Source: JANMZR01 sp040385875 (GTDB lineage Bacteria; Bacteroidota; Bacteroidia; Cytophagales; Spirosomataceae). Taken from it: a stretch of 64,000 nt of DNA. A model generated the notes under the pieces. That model was not told the DNA's origin. It saw only the letters and a list, made by a program, of their open reading frames with translations, and did not search any database. Shown in pieces: positions 34,673 through 44,157 of this stretch. Each line of letters opens with the position of its first letter. The first letter of the stretch is position 1. The stretch is taken from positions 1-64,000 of the forward strand of contig JAZKGO010000001.1 of assembly GCA_040385875.1 (NCBI GenBank), in the 5' to 3' direction. Both the position numbers and the translations under genes were made by a program.

Positions 34673-35743
34673 TTAGCCCCATGCTTTCCTCAAAAATTTA
34701 AGCCAGTTTCCGTGCATCACCTTTTCAATAGCTGATGTTGAATAACCTCGTCTAGTCAAAATCGTGGGTATTTTTTGTAAATCGGCAATGGTATCAATGT
34801 CATAAGGGCCTTGCTCCTTGCCGAAGCCACCATCCAAATCTGTTCCTATTGCGATATGATTACAGTTGCCTGCAAGCTGGCAAATATGGTCAAAATGATC
34901 GACCAAAACTTCCAAATTACAATTCATGGCTTCGGGTGTTGAAACCCCTCTTTGCCAGTTGGGCACCATCATCCAGGCATCCAGAGCTCCACCAATTACA
35001 GCTCCTCGGTTGATTAGCTCTTTGATTTGTTCATCCGAAAACTGTCTATTATGGTTTACTAAACTTCTACAAAGATTATGACTTGCCCAAATATTACCAT
35101 TAAAATGGTCTAAAGCCTCCCAAAAGCTATCATCACAAAGATGGGTCGCATCCAATATGATATTGAATCTCTCCATTTCTTTTAATAGCTCCTGCCCTTT
35201 GATACCCATAAAACCCGTAGCATTGGTCCCTTTCGCATACCTCCCAGGCCCATAATGGGCAGGGCCAATGGCTCTCAATCCATAATTAAAGGCTTTTTCA
35301 ACATACGAAACATCAATCAATGAATCGGCTCCTTCAAGGCTTAAAATATAGCCAATTGGCTTATTATCTGAGGATTGTCCATCATTCCAAAAAGCTAAAT
35401 GTGCCTCAAGTTCTTTTAAATTGGTGATTTGCTTCATTTCTCCTGCCGCTTCCATCGCTTGGTACCAAGCCAATTGCCCTTGGGTTTGTGCCCAGGCCTG
35501 CTCTGGCGATTGCCAGCCAGGGATGAGGCTTCCCTTTTCAACAAATCTGGCAATTTGAGTGGCCACCACTATGCCAATATTTCCCTTTTTTAGCTCTGCA
35601 AAATTTACAGTGGATAAACCTCGATCTGGCTTATCGGTTTGGCCTTTTTCACGCTCACGAATTTCTGAAATAGGCAATCGCAAATCACGATTCCATTCCA
35701 TGGCATTCATACTTAGGTCCAGATGAGCATCAAAAATGAACAT
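34673..35743 (-). CDS. M19 membrane-dipeptidase-like hydrolase
   Basis: 356 residues of the renal-dipeptidase family: FIFDAHLDLSMNAMEWNRDL (metal His and Asp), GYILSLEGADSL (bridging Glu), ILDATHLCDDSFWEAL, WASHNLCRSLVNHNR and IAIGTDLDGGFG. No signal peptide, so cytosolic. M19 enzymes cleave dipeptides, often with a D-residue at the C-terminal side. It is the last gene of the minus-strand trio with the D-threonine-aldolase-like enzyme (17-base gap). Confidence 0.9.
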   Translation of the reverse strand: MFIFDAHLDLSMNAMEWNRDLRLPISEIREREKGQTDKPDRGLSTVNFAELKKGNIGIVVATQIARFVEKGSLIPGWQSPEQAWAQTQGQLAWYQAMEAAGEMKQITNLKELEAHLAFWNDGQSSDNKPIGYILSLEGADSLIDVSYVEKAFNYGLRAIGPAHYGPGRYAKGTNATGFMGIKGQELLKEMERFNIILDATHLCDDSFWEALDHFNGNIWASHNLCRSLVNHNRQFSDEQIKELINRGAVIGGALDAWMMVPNWQRGVSTPEAMNCNLEVLVDHFDHICQLAGNCNHIAIGTDLDGGFGKEQGPYDIDTIADLQKIPTILTRRGYSTSAIEKVMHGNWLKFLRKAWG

Positions 35744-35759
35744 AATCTTCTTCTTTTTT

Positions 35760-36863
35760 TTAAATATTTATTACTCTATCTCTGGCTAAAACTTTCCATT
35801 CTGATCCTGTTAATTGCTCATTCTCAACCACATACATTCGTTCGTGCAAGGCAACAGTTGGGCAAATATGAATGGGCATTCCCAACAAAACATCCCCGAC
35901 TTTATAAGAATGGCCTTCTGGGGCCTCCAAAACCAAATGCTCCTCACTCTGGCCGATGAATTTCAATTCTGGGGCATTAATGAAATGAACTCTTCTGGCC
36001 AATTCATTTTCGGCGGCTACTGATTTATGCCCTAAATCAGTACAAATTTTAGTGGAATTGGGTAATGAAATAATTCTTGTAATGAGTAGCGCTGCTGGAG
36101 TAAAATCTTGCTCTGGACAAATTTCTCGATACCCTTTGTCCCAAAAAACAAAAGTACCCGGGCTGCATTCCACCTTTTGTCTTTTGGCATGTATGGGGTA
36201 GGTGGGTGAACCGCCAATGATAATTTTCAATTTCGAAAAACCCTTTTCGGCAAGTTCTGTTTCTAGATTTTCAATTTGTAAAAACGATTGATCACATGAT
36301 TTTTTCCGCTCTGATAAATCCCTTTCTCTGATATTGCCATCGTAACAATGAAGGCCTAATAATTTTAGATTTGAAAGGGATTGAATTGCCTCAGATAAAT
36401 CAACAGCCTTTTCAGGCACAATTCCAGTACGGTTCATTCCCGTATTAAGGTCAATAAATACTTCAAAAATTAGACCCTTTTTTTTCCCAATTTTTGATAA
36501 ATCATTGGCAACGGCCTCATTATCAATCAAACATGAATATTTTGTTTGGGGGTATTTCTCAATCAGATTGGCCAATCTTTCTGTTTTTTTGCCAATGGGC
36601 TGGTAGGCCAAAAGCACATCCTGCGCTTTGCAGATTCCTAATAACTCAGCTTCAGCAATAGTGGCACATTTGTATTTTTGTATCCCCAATTCTTGGCAAA
36701 GTTGGATTACTTCTATAGTTTTATGGGTTTTGATATGCGGCCTAAACCTAGATACTTCTCCCACCATTTCTAGCGCAGTTTTGATATTTCTCTTCACCAA
36801 ATCAGGAAAAACAACCAATGCAGGCGAATCAAGTTCGTTGATATTGATGATGTTATATGGCAT
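35760..36863 (-). CDS. D-threonine-aldolase/D-serine-dehydratase-like PLP enzyme
   Basis: 367 residues from the ATG at 36863; the frame extends to a TTG at 36884. The fold is alanine-racemase-like: LDSPALVVFPDLVKRNI, the PLP Lys in RFRPHIKTHKTIEV, GLHCYDGNI, GGSPTYPIHAKR and the C-terminal His-x-Cys of GMPIHICPTVALHE, which binds the divalent metal in this family. It cleaves or deaminates D-beta-hydroxy amino acids. Placed between RidA and an M19 dipeptidase, it fits a D-amino-acid catabolic role. Confidence 0.88.
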   Translation of the reverse strand: MPYNIININELDSPALVVFPDLVKRNIKTALEMVGEVSRFRPHIKTHKTIEVIQLCQELGIQKYKCATIAEAELLGICKAQDVLLAYQPIGKKTERLANLIEKYPQTKYSCLIDNEAVANDLSKIGKKKGLIFEVFIDLNTGMNRTGIVPEKAVDLSEAIQSLSNLKLLGLHCYDGNIRERDLSERKKSCDQSFLQIENLETELAEKGFSKLKIIIGGSPTYPIHAKRQKVECSPGTFVFWDKGYREICPEQDFTPAALLITRIISLPNSTKICTDLGHKSVAAENELARRVHFINAPELKFIGQSEEHLVLEAPEGHSYKVGDVLLGMPIHICPTVALHERMYVVENEQLTGSEWKVLARDRVINI

Positions 36864-36905
36864 TGATCTTTTCTGATTTTTCAAATCCTATTTTTCAACT
36901 CAAAT

Positions 36906-37370
36906 TTATTCTAACTCAAAAACAGCCTCAATTTCCACTGGAATGTTACCGGGAAGGCTACCCATACCTACCGCACTTCTTACCCCAACTCCATTTTCTG
37001 TCCCCCAAATATTAGCAAAAAGTTCACTGCAACCATTGATCACAAATGGATGGTTTTCGAAATCGGCGGTACAATTGACCATCCCCAACACTTTGATTAC
37101 TCGTTTGATTTTGTTGAAACTGCCCAGATTTGTTTTTAAAGTAGACAGTATCGTCAAACCTACTTGCTGAGCAGCCAATTTCCCTTTTTCTTGATCCATG
37201 TCTATTCCTATTCTTCCTTTTATCAAAGACTTATCGTCTAAAACTGGCCCGTGACCAGACACATAAACGAAGTTCCCTACAATCAAAATGGGTTTGTAAA
37301 CACCCATAGGTGCTGGTGCGGGCGGGAGATTAAGGCCAAGGTTGGCAAAGTTTTGTTCTGGTGTTTGCAT
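36906..37370 (-). CDS. RidA family enamine/imine deaminase
   Basis: 154 residues from the ATG at 37370; the frame runs back to a TTG at 37409. RidA hallmarks are PAPMGVYKPILIVGNFVYVSGHG near the N-terminus and GVGVRSAVGMGSLPGNIPVEIEAVF with the essential Arg. RidA clears reactive enamines made by PLP dehydratases, which suits the PLP enzyme next to it (42 bases to its start). First gene of the trio. Confidence 0.92.
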   Translation of the reverse strand: MQTPEQNFANLGLNLPPAPAPMGVYKPILIVGNFVYVSGHGPVLDDKSLIKGRIGIDMDQEKGKLAAQQVGLTILSTLKTNLGSFNKIKRVIKVLGMVNCTADFENHPFVINGCSELFANIWGTENGVGVRSAVGMGSLPGNIPVEIEAVFELE

Positions 37371-37428
37371 TATTACTGGTGACAAAAGCGCTTCAAGTTT
37401 CGCTAACAAAAAAATGTAAAATGATATT

Positions 37429-38589
37429 TTAATCCCTCACGGAAAACTTATAAACCGTTGAGGTTGAATAGGTTTCGCCCGGTCTTAACACAGTAGAAGG
37501 AAATTGTGGCTTATTGGGTGAATCAGGATAATGTTGTGTTTCCAAACAAAAACCGGATCTTTTTTGGTATTTAACAGTGCCCCCTCTGCCCACAGCCTTT
37601 CCGTTCAGATGATTCCCCGTATAAAACTGTACCCCTGGTTCGGTGGTGTACATTTCCATTACCCTACCACTTTTAGCTTCAAAAACAGTCGCTCCAAGTT
37701 TTAAAGTTTTAGAGCTATCCGCAAATACCCAACAATGATCATAACCTCCCCCATATTTCATTTGAACATTAGTGGTATCGTCAATTCTAGCTCCAATTTT
37801 TGCGGGCTTCAAAAAGTCAAATGGTGTTCCAGCAACTGGCATTAATTCACCTGTGGGTATCAAAGTTTTATCCACTGGGGTAATTTTATCCGCATACAAG
37901 GTGAGCTCATGATCTAGAATGGTGTTGCTACCATTGGCTCCTTCCAAGTTAAAATAGGCATGGTTGGTCAGGTTTACCACGGTTGGCTTATCGGTAGTCG
38001 CTTTATAATCAATCCTCAGAGCATTGTCTTTTTGCAAAGTGTACACAACCTCAACGGCTAAATTGCCGGGATAGCCCTCCTCCATATCAGGAGAGGTATA
38101 GCTAAGTTTTAAAACTGGCTCCTCTCCATCCACTATAGCAGCTGCCCAAAGTTTTTTATCAAAACCTTTCTTACCACCGTGCAATGAATTAGGGCCATTA
38201 TTTTTGAAAAGTGAGTAGGTCTTACCTTCTAATTTGAATTCTCCATTGCCAATTCTGTTGCCATATCTACCCACAATAGGCCCAAAAAAAGGAGTACCTT
38301 TTATATATTGCTCTAGGGAGTCGCAGCTTAACGTTACATTGGTATAATCCCCTTTTTTATCAGGCACATTAATACTCAAAATATGACCTCCAAAATTGGT
38401 GATCTCAACCTTCATTCCGGCAGCATTTGTGAGGGTATACACCATCGCTGAGGTAGAATCGTTGAGCATTCCAAACTGTTTCATTTCAATATTAGTCATA
38501 GAATTATCTTCTTTTTCTTCAGATTTTTGACTATTACAACCAGCAATTAATAAGGAAAATACGGCAAATAGTACGAGTGCGTTTTTCAT
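37429..38589 (-). CDS. galM: Aldose 1-epimerase, lipoprotein form (second copy)
   Basis: 386 residues with lipoprotein signal MKNALVLFAVFSLLIAGC (Cys18). It shares most motifs with the copy at 19713-20873: GRYGNRIGNGEFKL, NSLHGGKKGFDKKLW, NLTNHAYFNL and GFCLETQHYPDSPNKPQFP. Far from the arabinose locus and on the other strand. It probably acts on a different sugar or as a general envelope mutarotase; the HAD gene next to it (38617) may be part of the same sugar route. Confidence 0.93.
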   Translation of the reverse strand: MKNALVLFAVFSLLIAGCNSQKSEEKEDNSMTNIEMKQFGMLNDSTSAMVYTLTNAAGMKVEITNFGGHILSINVPDKKGDYTNVTLSCDSLEQYIKGTPFFGPIVGRYGNRIGNGEFKLEGKTYSLFKNNGPNSLHGGKKGFDKKLWAAAIVDGEEPVLKLSYTSPDMEEGYPGNLAVEVVYTLQKDNALRIDYKATTDKPTVVNLTNHAYFNLEGANGSNTILDHELTLYADKITPVDKTLIPTGELMPVAGTPFDFLKPAKIGARIDDTTNVQMKYGGGYDHCWVFADSSKTLKLGATVFEAKSGRVMEMYTTEPGVQFYTGNHLNGKAVGRGGTVKYQKRSGFCLETQHYPDSPNKPQFPSTVLRPGETYSTSTVYKFSVRD

Positions 38590-38616
38590 TGATTTTAAAA
38601 GATTTAGAATTTGATT

Positions 38617-39288
38617 TTAAATATAGGCCAATTCTCTGAGAATATCAATTTCCCCATAGTTTCCTATACATTTTATCACATGTTCAAAGCCCTGAAATTC
38701 ATGTGCTTTATGTGTGGAAGTAATCATAATGGCCTTCATGCCCGCATTTTGGGCTGTTTTGGCACCTACTGGCGAATCCTCAAATACCAGACAGTTGTCA
38801 GGATAGACCCCTAATTGAGCTGCTACTTTTAAGAAAACTTCGGGGTCTGGTTTGCCTTTTTCTACGTCTACATCCGCCACAATTACATCAAAATAATTAC
38901 GAATATTGAGAGTATCCAGCACCAAATTTACATTAGCATATTGGGCAGCGGTGCCGATGGCCATTGGTATTTCATTTTCATAAGCGGTTGCCAACAATTC
39001 GTGTAAGCCTTCAATAAGTTTAAGCTCTGGCCGATACATTTCTCTGTATTTGGCTTCTTTATCGTTGGAAAATCTAAGGCGTTCTTCCGGCGTATATTTA
39101 TCCCCAAAAATTCGTTCGATTATGTCCAGATTTTTACCATGAAATTGCTCGATAATTTCAGCGAGCGAATAGTTATAACCTTCTATTAAAAGCTGTTGCT
39201 GCCAGGCACGATGGTGTACCATCATATTGTCAATCATGGTGCCATCCATATCAAAAATGATGGCCTTGCGGGGTTGGTCTCTCTTCAA
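38617..39288 (-). CDS. HAD-superfamily (beta-phosphoglucomutase-like) phosphatase
   Basis: 223 residues. The frame begins at a TTG; no suitable ATG lies upstream of the catalytic DxD, so TTG is likely used. Asp13 and Asp15 are in IIFDMDGTMIDNM, MVHHRAWQQQL is the cap contact typical of sugar-phosphate enzymes, GTAAQYANVNLVL is motif II, KGKPDPEVFLK holds motif III, and VFEDSPVGAKTA is motif IV. Probably hydrolyses or isomerises a sugar phosphate. 27 bases before the aldose 1-epimerase in transcription order. Confidence 0.85.
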   Translation of the reverse strand: MKRDQPRKAIIFDMDGTMIDNMMVHHRAWQQQLLIEGYNYSLAEIIEQFHGKNLDIIERIFGDKYTPEERLRFSNDKEAKYREMYRPELKLIEGLHELLATAYENEIPMAIGTAAQYANVNLVLDTLNIRNYFDVIVADVDVEKGKPDPEVFLKVAAQLGVYPDNCLVFEDSPVGAKTAQNAGMKAIMITSTHKAHEFQGFEHVIKCIGNYGEIDILRELAYI

Positions 39289-39328
39289 AATTGAATTAAA
39301 TATTTTTTAAACTGATGGTTAGGTTATC

Positions 39329-40399
39329 CTATAAATAACTCTTTTTCTTTTTCACTTCGGCCTCTCCCAATAAAAATCCATAAGGTTTTAAGCCATCTAT
39401 GTTGTCAAAAATTACTTTTATGATGGCGATAAATGGCAAGGCTAAAACCAAGCCTGCCATGCCCCATAGCTGGCCTCCCAACAATAAGGCTATGATGGCT
39501 GCAAACGAGTTGATACTCACCTTTGTACCCACCACATAGGGGGTAATAAAATTAGACTCTAGTGCCTGAACCAACAAAAACAAACCCAATACCCCCAATG
39601 CATAAAGGGGCGAATCTTTGGTAAGGAGCGCAATAATAATGGGTAAAAGCGAGCCGACAGTAATACCAATATAAGGAATCAATAATAAAAAAGCAGCAAA
39701 TGTTCCAAAGAAAATCGCATAGTCAATTCCTAAAATCATTAATCCAATTGAATTTAAGATAGCCACTATTAATATTACAAAAAATAAACCCAAAAGATAG
39801 CTTTGTATTACTAAGTGAATTTTATTCATCACTTCATTAATCTTTGTGTTTTTTGTCGTTTTCAATACTTTATGTAAAAAAGTCCTTAAAAAATCACGGT
39901 AATAAAGGAAAAAGAATACATAAATGGGCACTAAACTGGCATTGGCCAAAATATTGCTGGTACCTGAAAGGACATTGGAAATATACTCCCCACTATTTTT
40001 GAGTGCCTCAATTCCATATTTTTGGAGCTCAGCACCTTGCTTGCTTCTACGGATATTGAGCTTTTGCTCAATTAAAATCTGAAGTTTTTTTAATAGGTCA
40101 GTAATTTTTGAGGAGTAGGCTGGTAACTCCTCCGAAAAAACAGATAACTGGTTGATAACTAGTGTTAAAAGTCCGCCAATCATTCCAATCACCAAAATAA
40201 GACAAACAAAAATAGCCACAACTCTAGGAAATTTCAACGCCTCCAATCGATGGCAAATAGGGTATAATAGCATGGCCAAAATGCCCCCAAAAGAAAGCGG
40301 AATCAAAATACTTTGGAGGGTGGACATTATAAAGATGATGCAAATCAAACTAATCAGGCCAAAGGCAAGTTGCGCCGAACTTGGGAAATTATAGTTCAT
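39329..40399 (-). CDS. AI-2E family permease (PerM-like)
   Basis: 356 residues with about seven or eight membrane helices; the N-terminal pair (IISLICIIFIMSTLQSILIPLSFGGILAMLLYPICHRLE) and the C-terminal GGQLWGMAGLVLALPFIAIIKVIFDNI are the family signatures. Members export autoinducer or act as Na+/H+ antiporters; the role here is unknown. Upstream of and possibly co-transcribed with the HAD gene (40-base gap). Confidence 0.88.
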   Translation of the reverse strand: MNYNFPSSAQLAFGLISLICIIFIMSTLQSILIPLSFGGILAMLLYPICHRLEALKFPRVVAIFVCLILVIGMIGGLLTLVINQLSVFSEELPAYSSKITDLLKKLQILIEQKLNIRRSKQGAELQKYGIEALKNSGEYISNVLSGTSNILANASLVPIYVFFFLYYRDFLRTFLHKVLKTTKNTKINEVMNKIHLVIQSYLLGLFFVILIVAILNSIGLMILGIDYAIFFGTFAAFLLLIPYIGITVGSLLPIIIALLTKDSPLYALGVLGLFLLVQALESNFITPYVVGTKVSINSFAAIIALLLGGQLWGMAGLVLALPFIAIIKVIFDNIDGLKPYGFLLGEAEVKKKKSYL

Positions 40400-40498
40400 A
40401 AAATTGCTATTTTTACAATAGAGTAATTAGGAATGGGGTTAATGCGTTTCTTTAAAAATAGCGATTACTTTTAAATTCCTTTTTTTACAAACAAAATT

Positions 40499-41344
40499 AT
40501 GCATAAAATATTATTCTGGCTGTTTTTTGCAAAAATTAAAATGGCCACATGTCTTCCTGAAGTAAATAAATCAGGTTTTAAAAATGGCAATAAACTATTT
40601 GAAATCACAAAAGTAGGTCAGTTATCAGCCCCAATTAATGAAAGTTCTGGGCTGGCAAAGGTTTACGGAAAGGCTAGTTTTTGGACGCATAATGATGGCG
40701 GCGGCCAAACTGAATTGTATGAAATTAATTCAAACGGCCAGTTAATCTCTACTTTGAATATTCCCAATATTTCCAATATAGATTGGGAGGATTTGGCTCA
40801 TGATAATGCAGGTACAATTTTTATCGGGGATTTTGGCAATAATAGCAATACTCGCAAAGACCTCACCATCTATAAGTTCAACCAAAATCAGCCCGAAAAA
40901 ACAGAAAAAATTAACTTTCGCTATGCCGATCAATCCGCCTTTCCCCCTCAGAAACAAGATTTAAATTTTGACTGCGAAGCCTTTTTCTGGGCAAATGATA
41001 GTTTGTATTTATTTACAAAAAATCGAGGTGAAAAGTCTACAAATTTGTATGCCTTGCCTTCAACAGCGGGTAATTATACGATTAGCCCAAAAGCTGCAAT
41101 TTTGTTAAAAGGCAGCATTACCGCCGCTGATAGCAGCCCCGATAGGAAACAATTTGCGCTCCTGAGCTATGGAAAATTATATATTTTTGGAATTGAGAAC
41201 AAGAAAATTTCATTCGAAAAACCTCTTTTCTGTATTAAAGCACCGCTGAAACAATCTGAGGCAATAAGTTATATCTCTGATAATGAAATACTTATCACTA
41301 ATGAACAAAAAGAGATATTTAAAATAGAGTTTAATAAAAAATAA
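40499..41344 (+). CDS. Predicted secreted beta-propeller-like protein, function unknown
   Basis: 281 residues. The N-terminus (MHKILFWLFFAKIKMATC) is hydrophobic but broken by charged residues, a weak lipoprotein or signal peptide. The body has repeated beta-rich segments such as FWTHNDGGGQTELYEINSNGQ, IDWEDLAHDNAGTIFIGDFGNNS, FDCEAFFWANDSLYLFTKNRG and SPDRKQFALLSYGKLYIF. They suggest a propeller like those of SdiA-regulated or phytase-like proteins, with the IGDxGNN repeat style. It ends 46 bases before the response-regulator gene start. Confidence 0.65.
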   Translation: MHKILFWLFFAKIKMATCLPEVNKSGFKNGNKLFEITKVGQLSAPINESSGLAKVYGKASFWTHNDGGGQTELYEINSNGQLISTLNIPNISNIDWEDLAHDNAGTIFIGDFGNNSNTRKDLTIYKFNQNQPEKTEKINFRYADQSAFPPQKQDLNFDCEAFFWANDSLYLFTKNRGEKSTNLYALPSTAGNYTISPKAAILLKGSITAADSSPDRKQFALLSYGKLYIFGIENKKISFEKPLFCIKAPLKQSEAISYISDNEILITNEQKEIFKIEFNKK

Positions 41345-41347
41345 CAA

Positions 41348-41375
41348 TTTGGTAATATTGAGTTAAATAACTTTG
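41348..41375 (+). promoter_or_regulatory. Promoter of the PhoB-like response regulator
   Basis: TTTG at 41348-41351 and TAACTTTG at 41368-41375 (spacing 16). The element overlaps the only upstream in-frame TTG, so translation must start at the ATG 41391. Confidence 0.6.
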
Positions 41376-41390
41376 CAAAAAAAAGGAACA

Positions 41391-42080
41391 ATGGCTCAAA
41401 TGCCCAAAATACTAATAGTAGACGACGACCCAGATATTGTTGAACTATTAGAGTACAATCTGATTAAAGAAGGCTATGAAATTGCCTCCGCCAATGATGG
41501 ACTAAAGGCCTTAGAAATTGCTCCGGTCTTTAAACCTGATTTGGTTTTGTTGGATATCATGATGCCTAAACTTGATGGCATTGAAACAGCCAAAAGATTA
41601 AGAAAGATTGCAGATTTTAAAAATACTTTTATTCTATTTTTGACGGCAAGGTCAGAGGAGTATTCAGAGGTGGCTGCTTTTGACGTCGGTGCGGATGATT
41701 ATATTGTGAAACCCATTAAGCCGCAAGCCCTTATTAGCCGGCTTAGAGCACTTTTGAGGAGAGATCTGCAAAGCTCGCAGCCTGAAAAAGAGGCGGAGTT
41801 AGTAGCTGGACCACTCATTATTAGTCGTAAAAATCATTCCGTTTTATTGAATAGCAAGCCTCTAAGTTTCCCTAAAAAACAGTTTGAGCTCCTGTATTTT
41901 TTAGTCCAAAACCATGATAAGGTTTTCAGCAGAGACGAAATTTTACATAAAATTTGGGGAGCTGATGTATATGTAGTGGAACGCACCATTGATGTTCATA
42001 TCAGAAAATTACGTGAAAAAATCGGCGATGACTACATCAAAACCCTGAAAGGTATTGGCTATATGTTTTCCTTAGAGTAA
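41391..42080 (+). CDS. OmpR/PhoB-type response regulator
   Basis: 229 residues from the ATG at 41391. The receiver domain has acidic DDDPD, Asp55 in LLDIMMPKLDG, the Thr in FLTARSEEY and Lys in YIVKPIKPQ. The winged helix (about 125-229) has FELLYFLVQNHDKVFSRDEIL and ERTIDVHIRKLREKIG. It pairs with the kinase 139 bases downstream, which has its own promoter. PhoB/PhoR-like in layout; the signal is not known. Confidence 0.93.
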   Translation: MAQMPKILIVDDDPDIVELLEYNLIKEGYEIASANDGLKALEIAPVFKPDLVLLDIMMPKLDGIETAKRLRKIADFKNTFILFLTARSEEYSEVAAFDVGADDYIVKPIKPQALISRLRALLRRDLQSSQPEKEAELVAGPLIISRKNHSVLLNSKPLSFPKKQFELLYFLVQNHDKVFSRDEILHKIWGADVYVVERTIDVHIRKLREKIGDDYIKTLKGIGYMFSLE

Positions 42081-42173
42081 GTATTTTCACTTTTTAATTT
42101 CGTTTTTAGGTCATTCAATTTTTACTCGAAAGTCCTCAATTCTCACCACCATGCCATTTGTGGCCGATTTCGG

Positions 42174-42206
42174 TTGCAATCAAAATAAATCGTATTTTTA
42201 CATTTG
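42174..42206 (+). promoter_or_regulatory. Promoter of the PhoR-like kinase
   Basis: TTG at 42174-42176, 22-base spacer, and TACATTTG at 42199-42206, 14 bases before the ATG. Confidence 0.6.
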
Positions 42207-42219
42207 AAAATCAGTTCAA

Positions 42220-43251
42220 ATGCTCAATCCAAGACTTATTGCTCTTTTGCTAGCCCTGTTGGTGAGTTCCATCACCTGCGTTTTTATTTGGTTTGTTGCG
42301 CCTTCTATCACCATTATTTTCGTCGCCTTTGTGGCGTCTTTTTTTACTACAGGCATTCTAATCTTTATGGTTTTGGATTATTTTATTTTTGAAGAGGTAA
42401 ACAATATTTACGCCACGCTTCAAGATTTAAAAATGAAAGGCCTTTCCATTTCCAAAAAGAAAATCGGTAAAATCCCTAACCCGCTCAAAAAAATCAATGA
42501 AGACCTGAACATTTATGCTACTAAAAAAGAAAGGCAAATCACCGATTTGAAACGCTTAGAGCGATTTCGAAGAGAGTTTTTGGCAGATGTATCTCATGAA
42601 TTAAAAACACCGATTTTTGCTGCGCAAGGTTTTGTGCATACACTTATAGATGGAGCCGTCAATGATGTGGTTGTTAGAGATAAATTTCTTGAAAAAGCCG
42701 CCAAAAGCTTGGATGGCCTAGATGCACTCGTTCGAGATTTAGTTGCTCTCTCACAAATGGAAAGTGGCGAAATTAAGATGAATAGGGCCATAACTGACCT
42801 TGGTAAGCTCACCTCGGAAGTAGTGGAACAATTAGAAAAAATGGCGATTAATAAGAATATTAGCATTTCTATTAGCCAACCTAATAATATTCCGATTTTG
42901 GTAAATATTGACACCTTTCGGATGAATCAGGTACTTACCAATTTGATTGAAAATGCCATCAAATATGGAAATGAGGGTGGGAAGGTTCAGATTATTTTTG
43001 AATCAAATCAAAAGTTTTGGAAAGTAACGGTGAAAGACAATGGGCCGGGCATTCCTGCCAACCACCTTGATAGAATATTTGAGCGGTTTTATCGAGTAGA
43101 GAAAAGTCGCTCAAAAGATATGGGAGGAACAGGACTTGGATTAGCCATTGTAAAGCATATTTTGGCTGGCCACCGAAGTAAAATAAGTGTAAGTAGCAAA
43201 CTTGAAAAAGGCACCTCTTTCAGCTTCAAACTTGAAAAAGCCATTGGATAA
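42220..43251 (+). CDS. PhoR-like sensor histidine kinase
   Basis: 343 residues. Two membrane helices at about 4-23 and 28-50 with almost no periplasmic loop, then a coiled coil, the dimerisation domain with His126 in ADVSHELKTPIFAAQGFVHTL, and a catalytic domain with NLIENAIKYG, DNGPGIPANH and GGTGLGLAIVKHI. It lacks a PAS or long sensor domain, so its input is probably within the membrane or from partner proteins (as for PhoR with PhoU). Five bases upstream of recO. Confidence 0.93.
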   Translation: MLNPRLIALLLALLVSSITCVFIWFVAPSITIIFVAFVASFFTTGILIFMVLDYFIFEEVNNIYATLQDLKMKGLSISKKKIGKIPNPLKKINEDLNIYATKKERQITDLKRLERFRREFLADVSHELKTPIFAAQGFVHTLIDGAVNDVVVRDKFLEKAAKSLDGLDALVRDLVALSQMESGEIKMNRAITDLGKLTSEVVEQLEKMAINKNISISISQPNNIPILVNIDTFRMNQVLTNLIENAIKYGNEGGKVQIIFESNQKFWKVTVKDNGPGIPANHLDRIFERFYRVEKSRSKDMGGTGLGLAIVKHILAGHRSKISVSSKLEKGTSFSFKLEKAIG

Positions 43252-43256
43252 ATACC

Positions 43257-43943
43257 ATGCTTGAAAAAACCCGTGGCATTGTAATCAACTATATTAAATT
43301 GAGAGAAACCTCAATTGTGGTGAATATCTATACGGAAGCTTTTGGGATACGGTCTTATATTGAAAACGGAATCCGATCCGCTAAATCAAAAAATAAAATC
43401 GCTCTGTTCCAGCCCCTTACTATTCTCGAACTAGTGGTTTTTGAGCGAGAAGGGAAAGGCCTCAAACGAATTTCGGAAGTAAAGTGTAGCCAGCCATTTC
43501 AAACCTTACCATATGATATTGCCAAATCAAGCATTGCGCTTTTTTTGGCTGAAGTGCTGAAGAAATGCCTAAAAGAAGAGGAATCTAACCCCCCTCTGTT
43601 CAATTTTCTATTATATTCACTCTCTTATTTGGATGAGCCGCATTTGGAGTTTGGCAATTTTCATTTGATTTTTTTGTCTAAACTTTCGACATATTTAGGC
43701 TTTTCTCCCGAAACAGCCGACCAAGTGCTGGCAGAATTTCAGGCCATTAATTTACGTCCTTTTAATACTGAACTTATTGTCGCTTTTAATCAAATTTTAA
43801 AGCTCACTTATGAAGATACTTTCAAAATTACCAGAGTACAAAGGGCTGATTTATTGGATATTATCTTAAGTTTTTACAAGATTCATGTCGATGGTTTTGG
43901 TGAAATAAAATCTCATTTGGTATTAAAAGAAGTGCTCGGTTGA
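43257..43943 (+). CDS. recO: DNA repair protein RecO
   Basis: 228 residues. The N-terminal OB fold is TRGIVINYIKLRETSIVVNIYTEAFG, followed by IENGIRSAKSKNKIALFQPLTILELVV. RecO loads RecA on SSB-coated DNA together with RecR. The C-terminal zinc-binding Cys cluster of some RecO proteins is not seen. Close spacing to the kinase gene suggests read-through. Confidence 0.9.
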   Translation: MLEKTRGIVINYIKLRETSIVVNIYTEAFGIRSYIENGIRSAKSKNKIALFQPLTILELVVFEREGKGLKRISEVKCSQPFQTLPYDIAKSSIALFLAEVLKKCLKEEESNPPLFNFLLYSLSYLDEPHLEFGNFHLIFLSKLSTYLGFSPETADQVLAEFQAINLRPFNTELIVAFNQILKLTYEDTFKITRVQRADLLDIILSFYKIHVDGFGEIKSHLVLKEVLG

Positions 43944-44157
43944 CCTTAGGCTGCTCTCTTGTCTTAATGGATTGTGTTTTGGATTAATAATCCCTTTTTT
44001 AACTAGTTTCTATTAATTTTTCTAAATTTTTACCTTTTCAATTTTCCCAAATACTGAAAAATCAATTTTTAGACTTAATTTTAAATTAAATGGGCAAATT
44101 GGCCCGATTGGTTGTTCGAAAAAATTCATAAATCTAACCCACCAGCCATCAAAATTG

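Noticed and set aside
41373..41390. TTG start for the response regulator
   Set aside because: The TTG overlaps the -7 promoter element. ATG 41391 is preferred.
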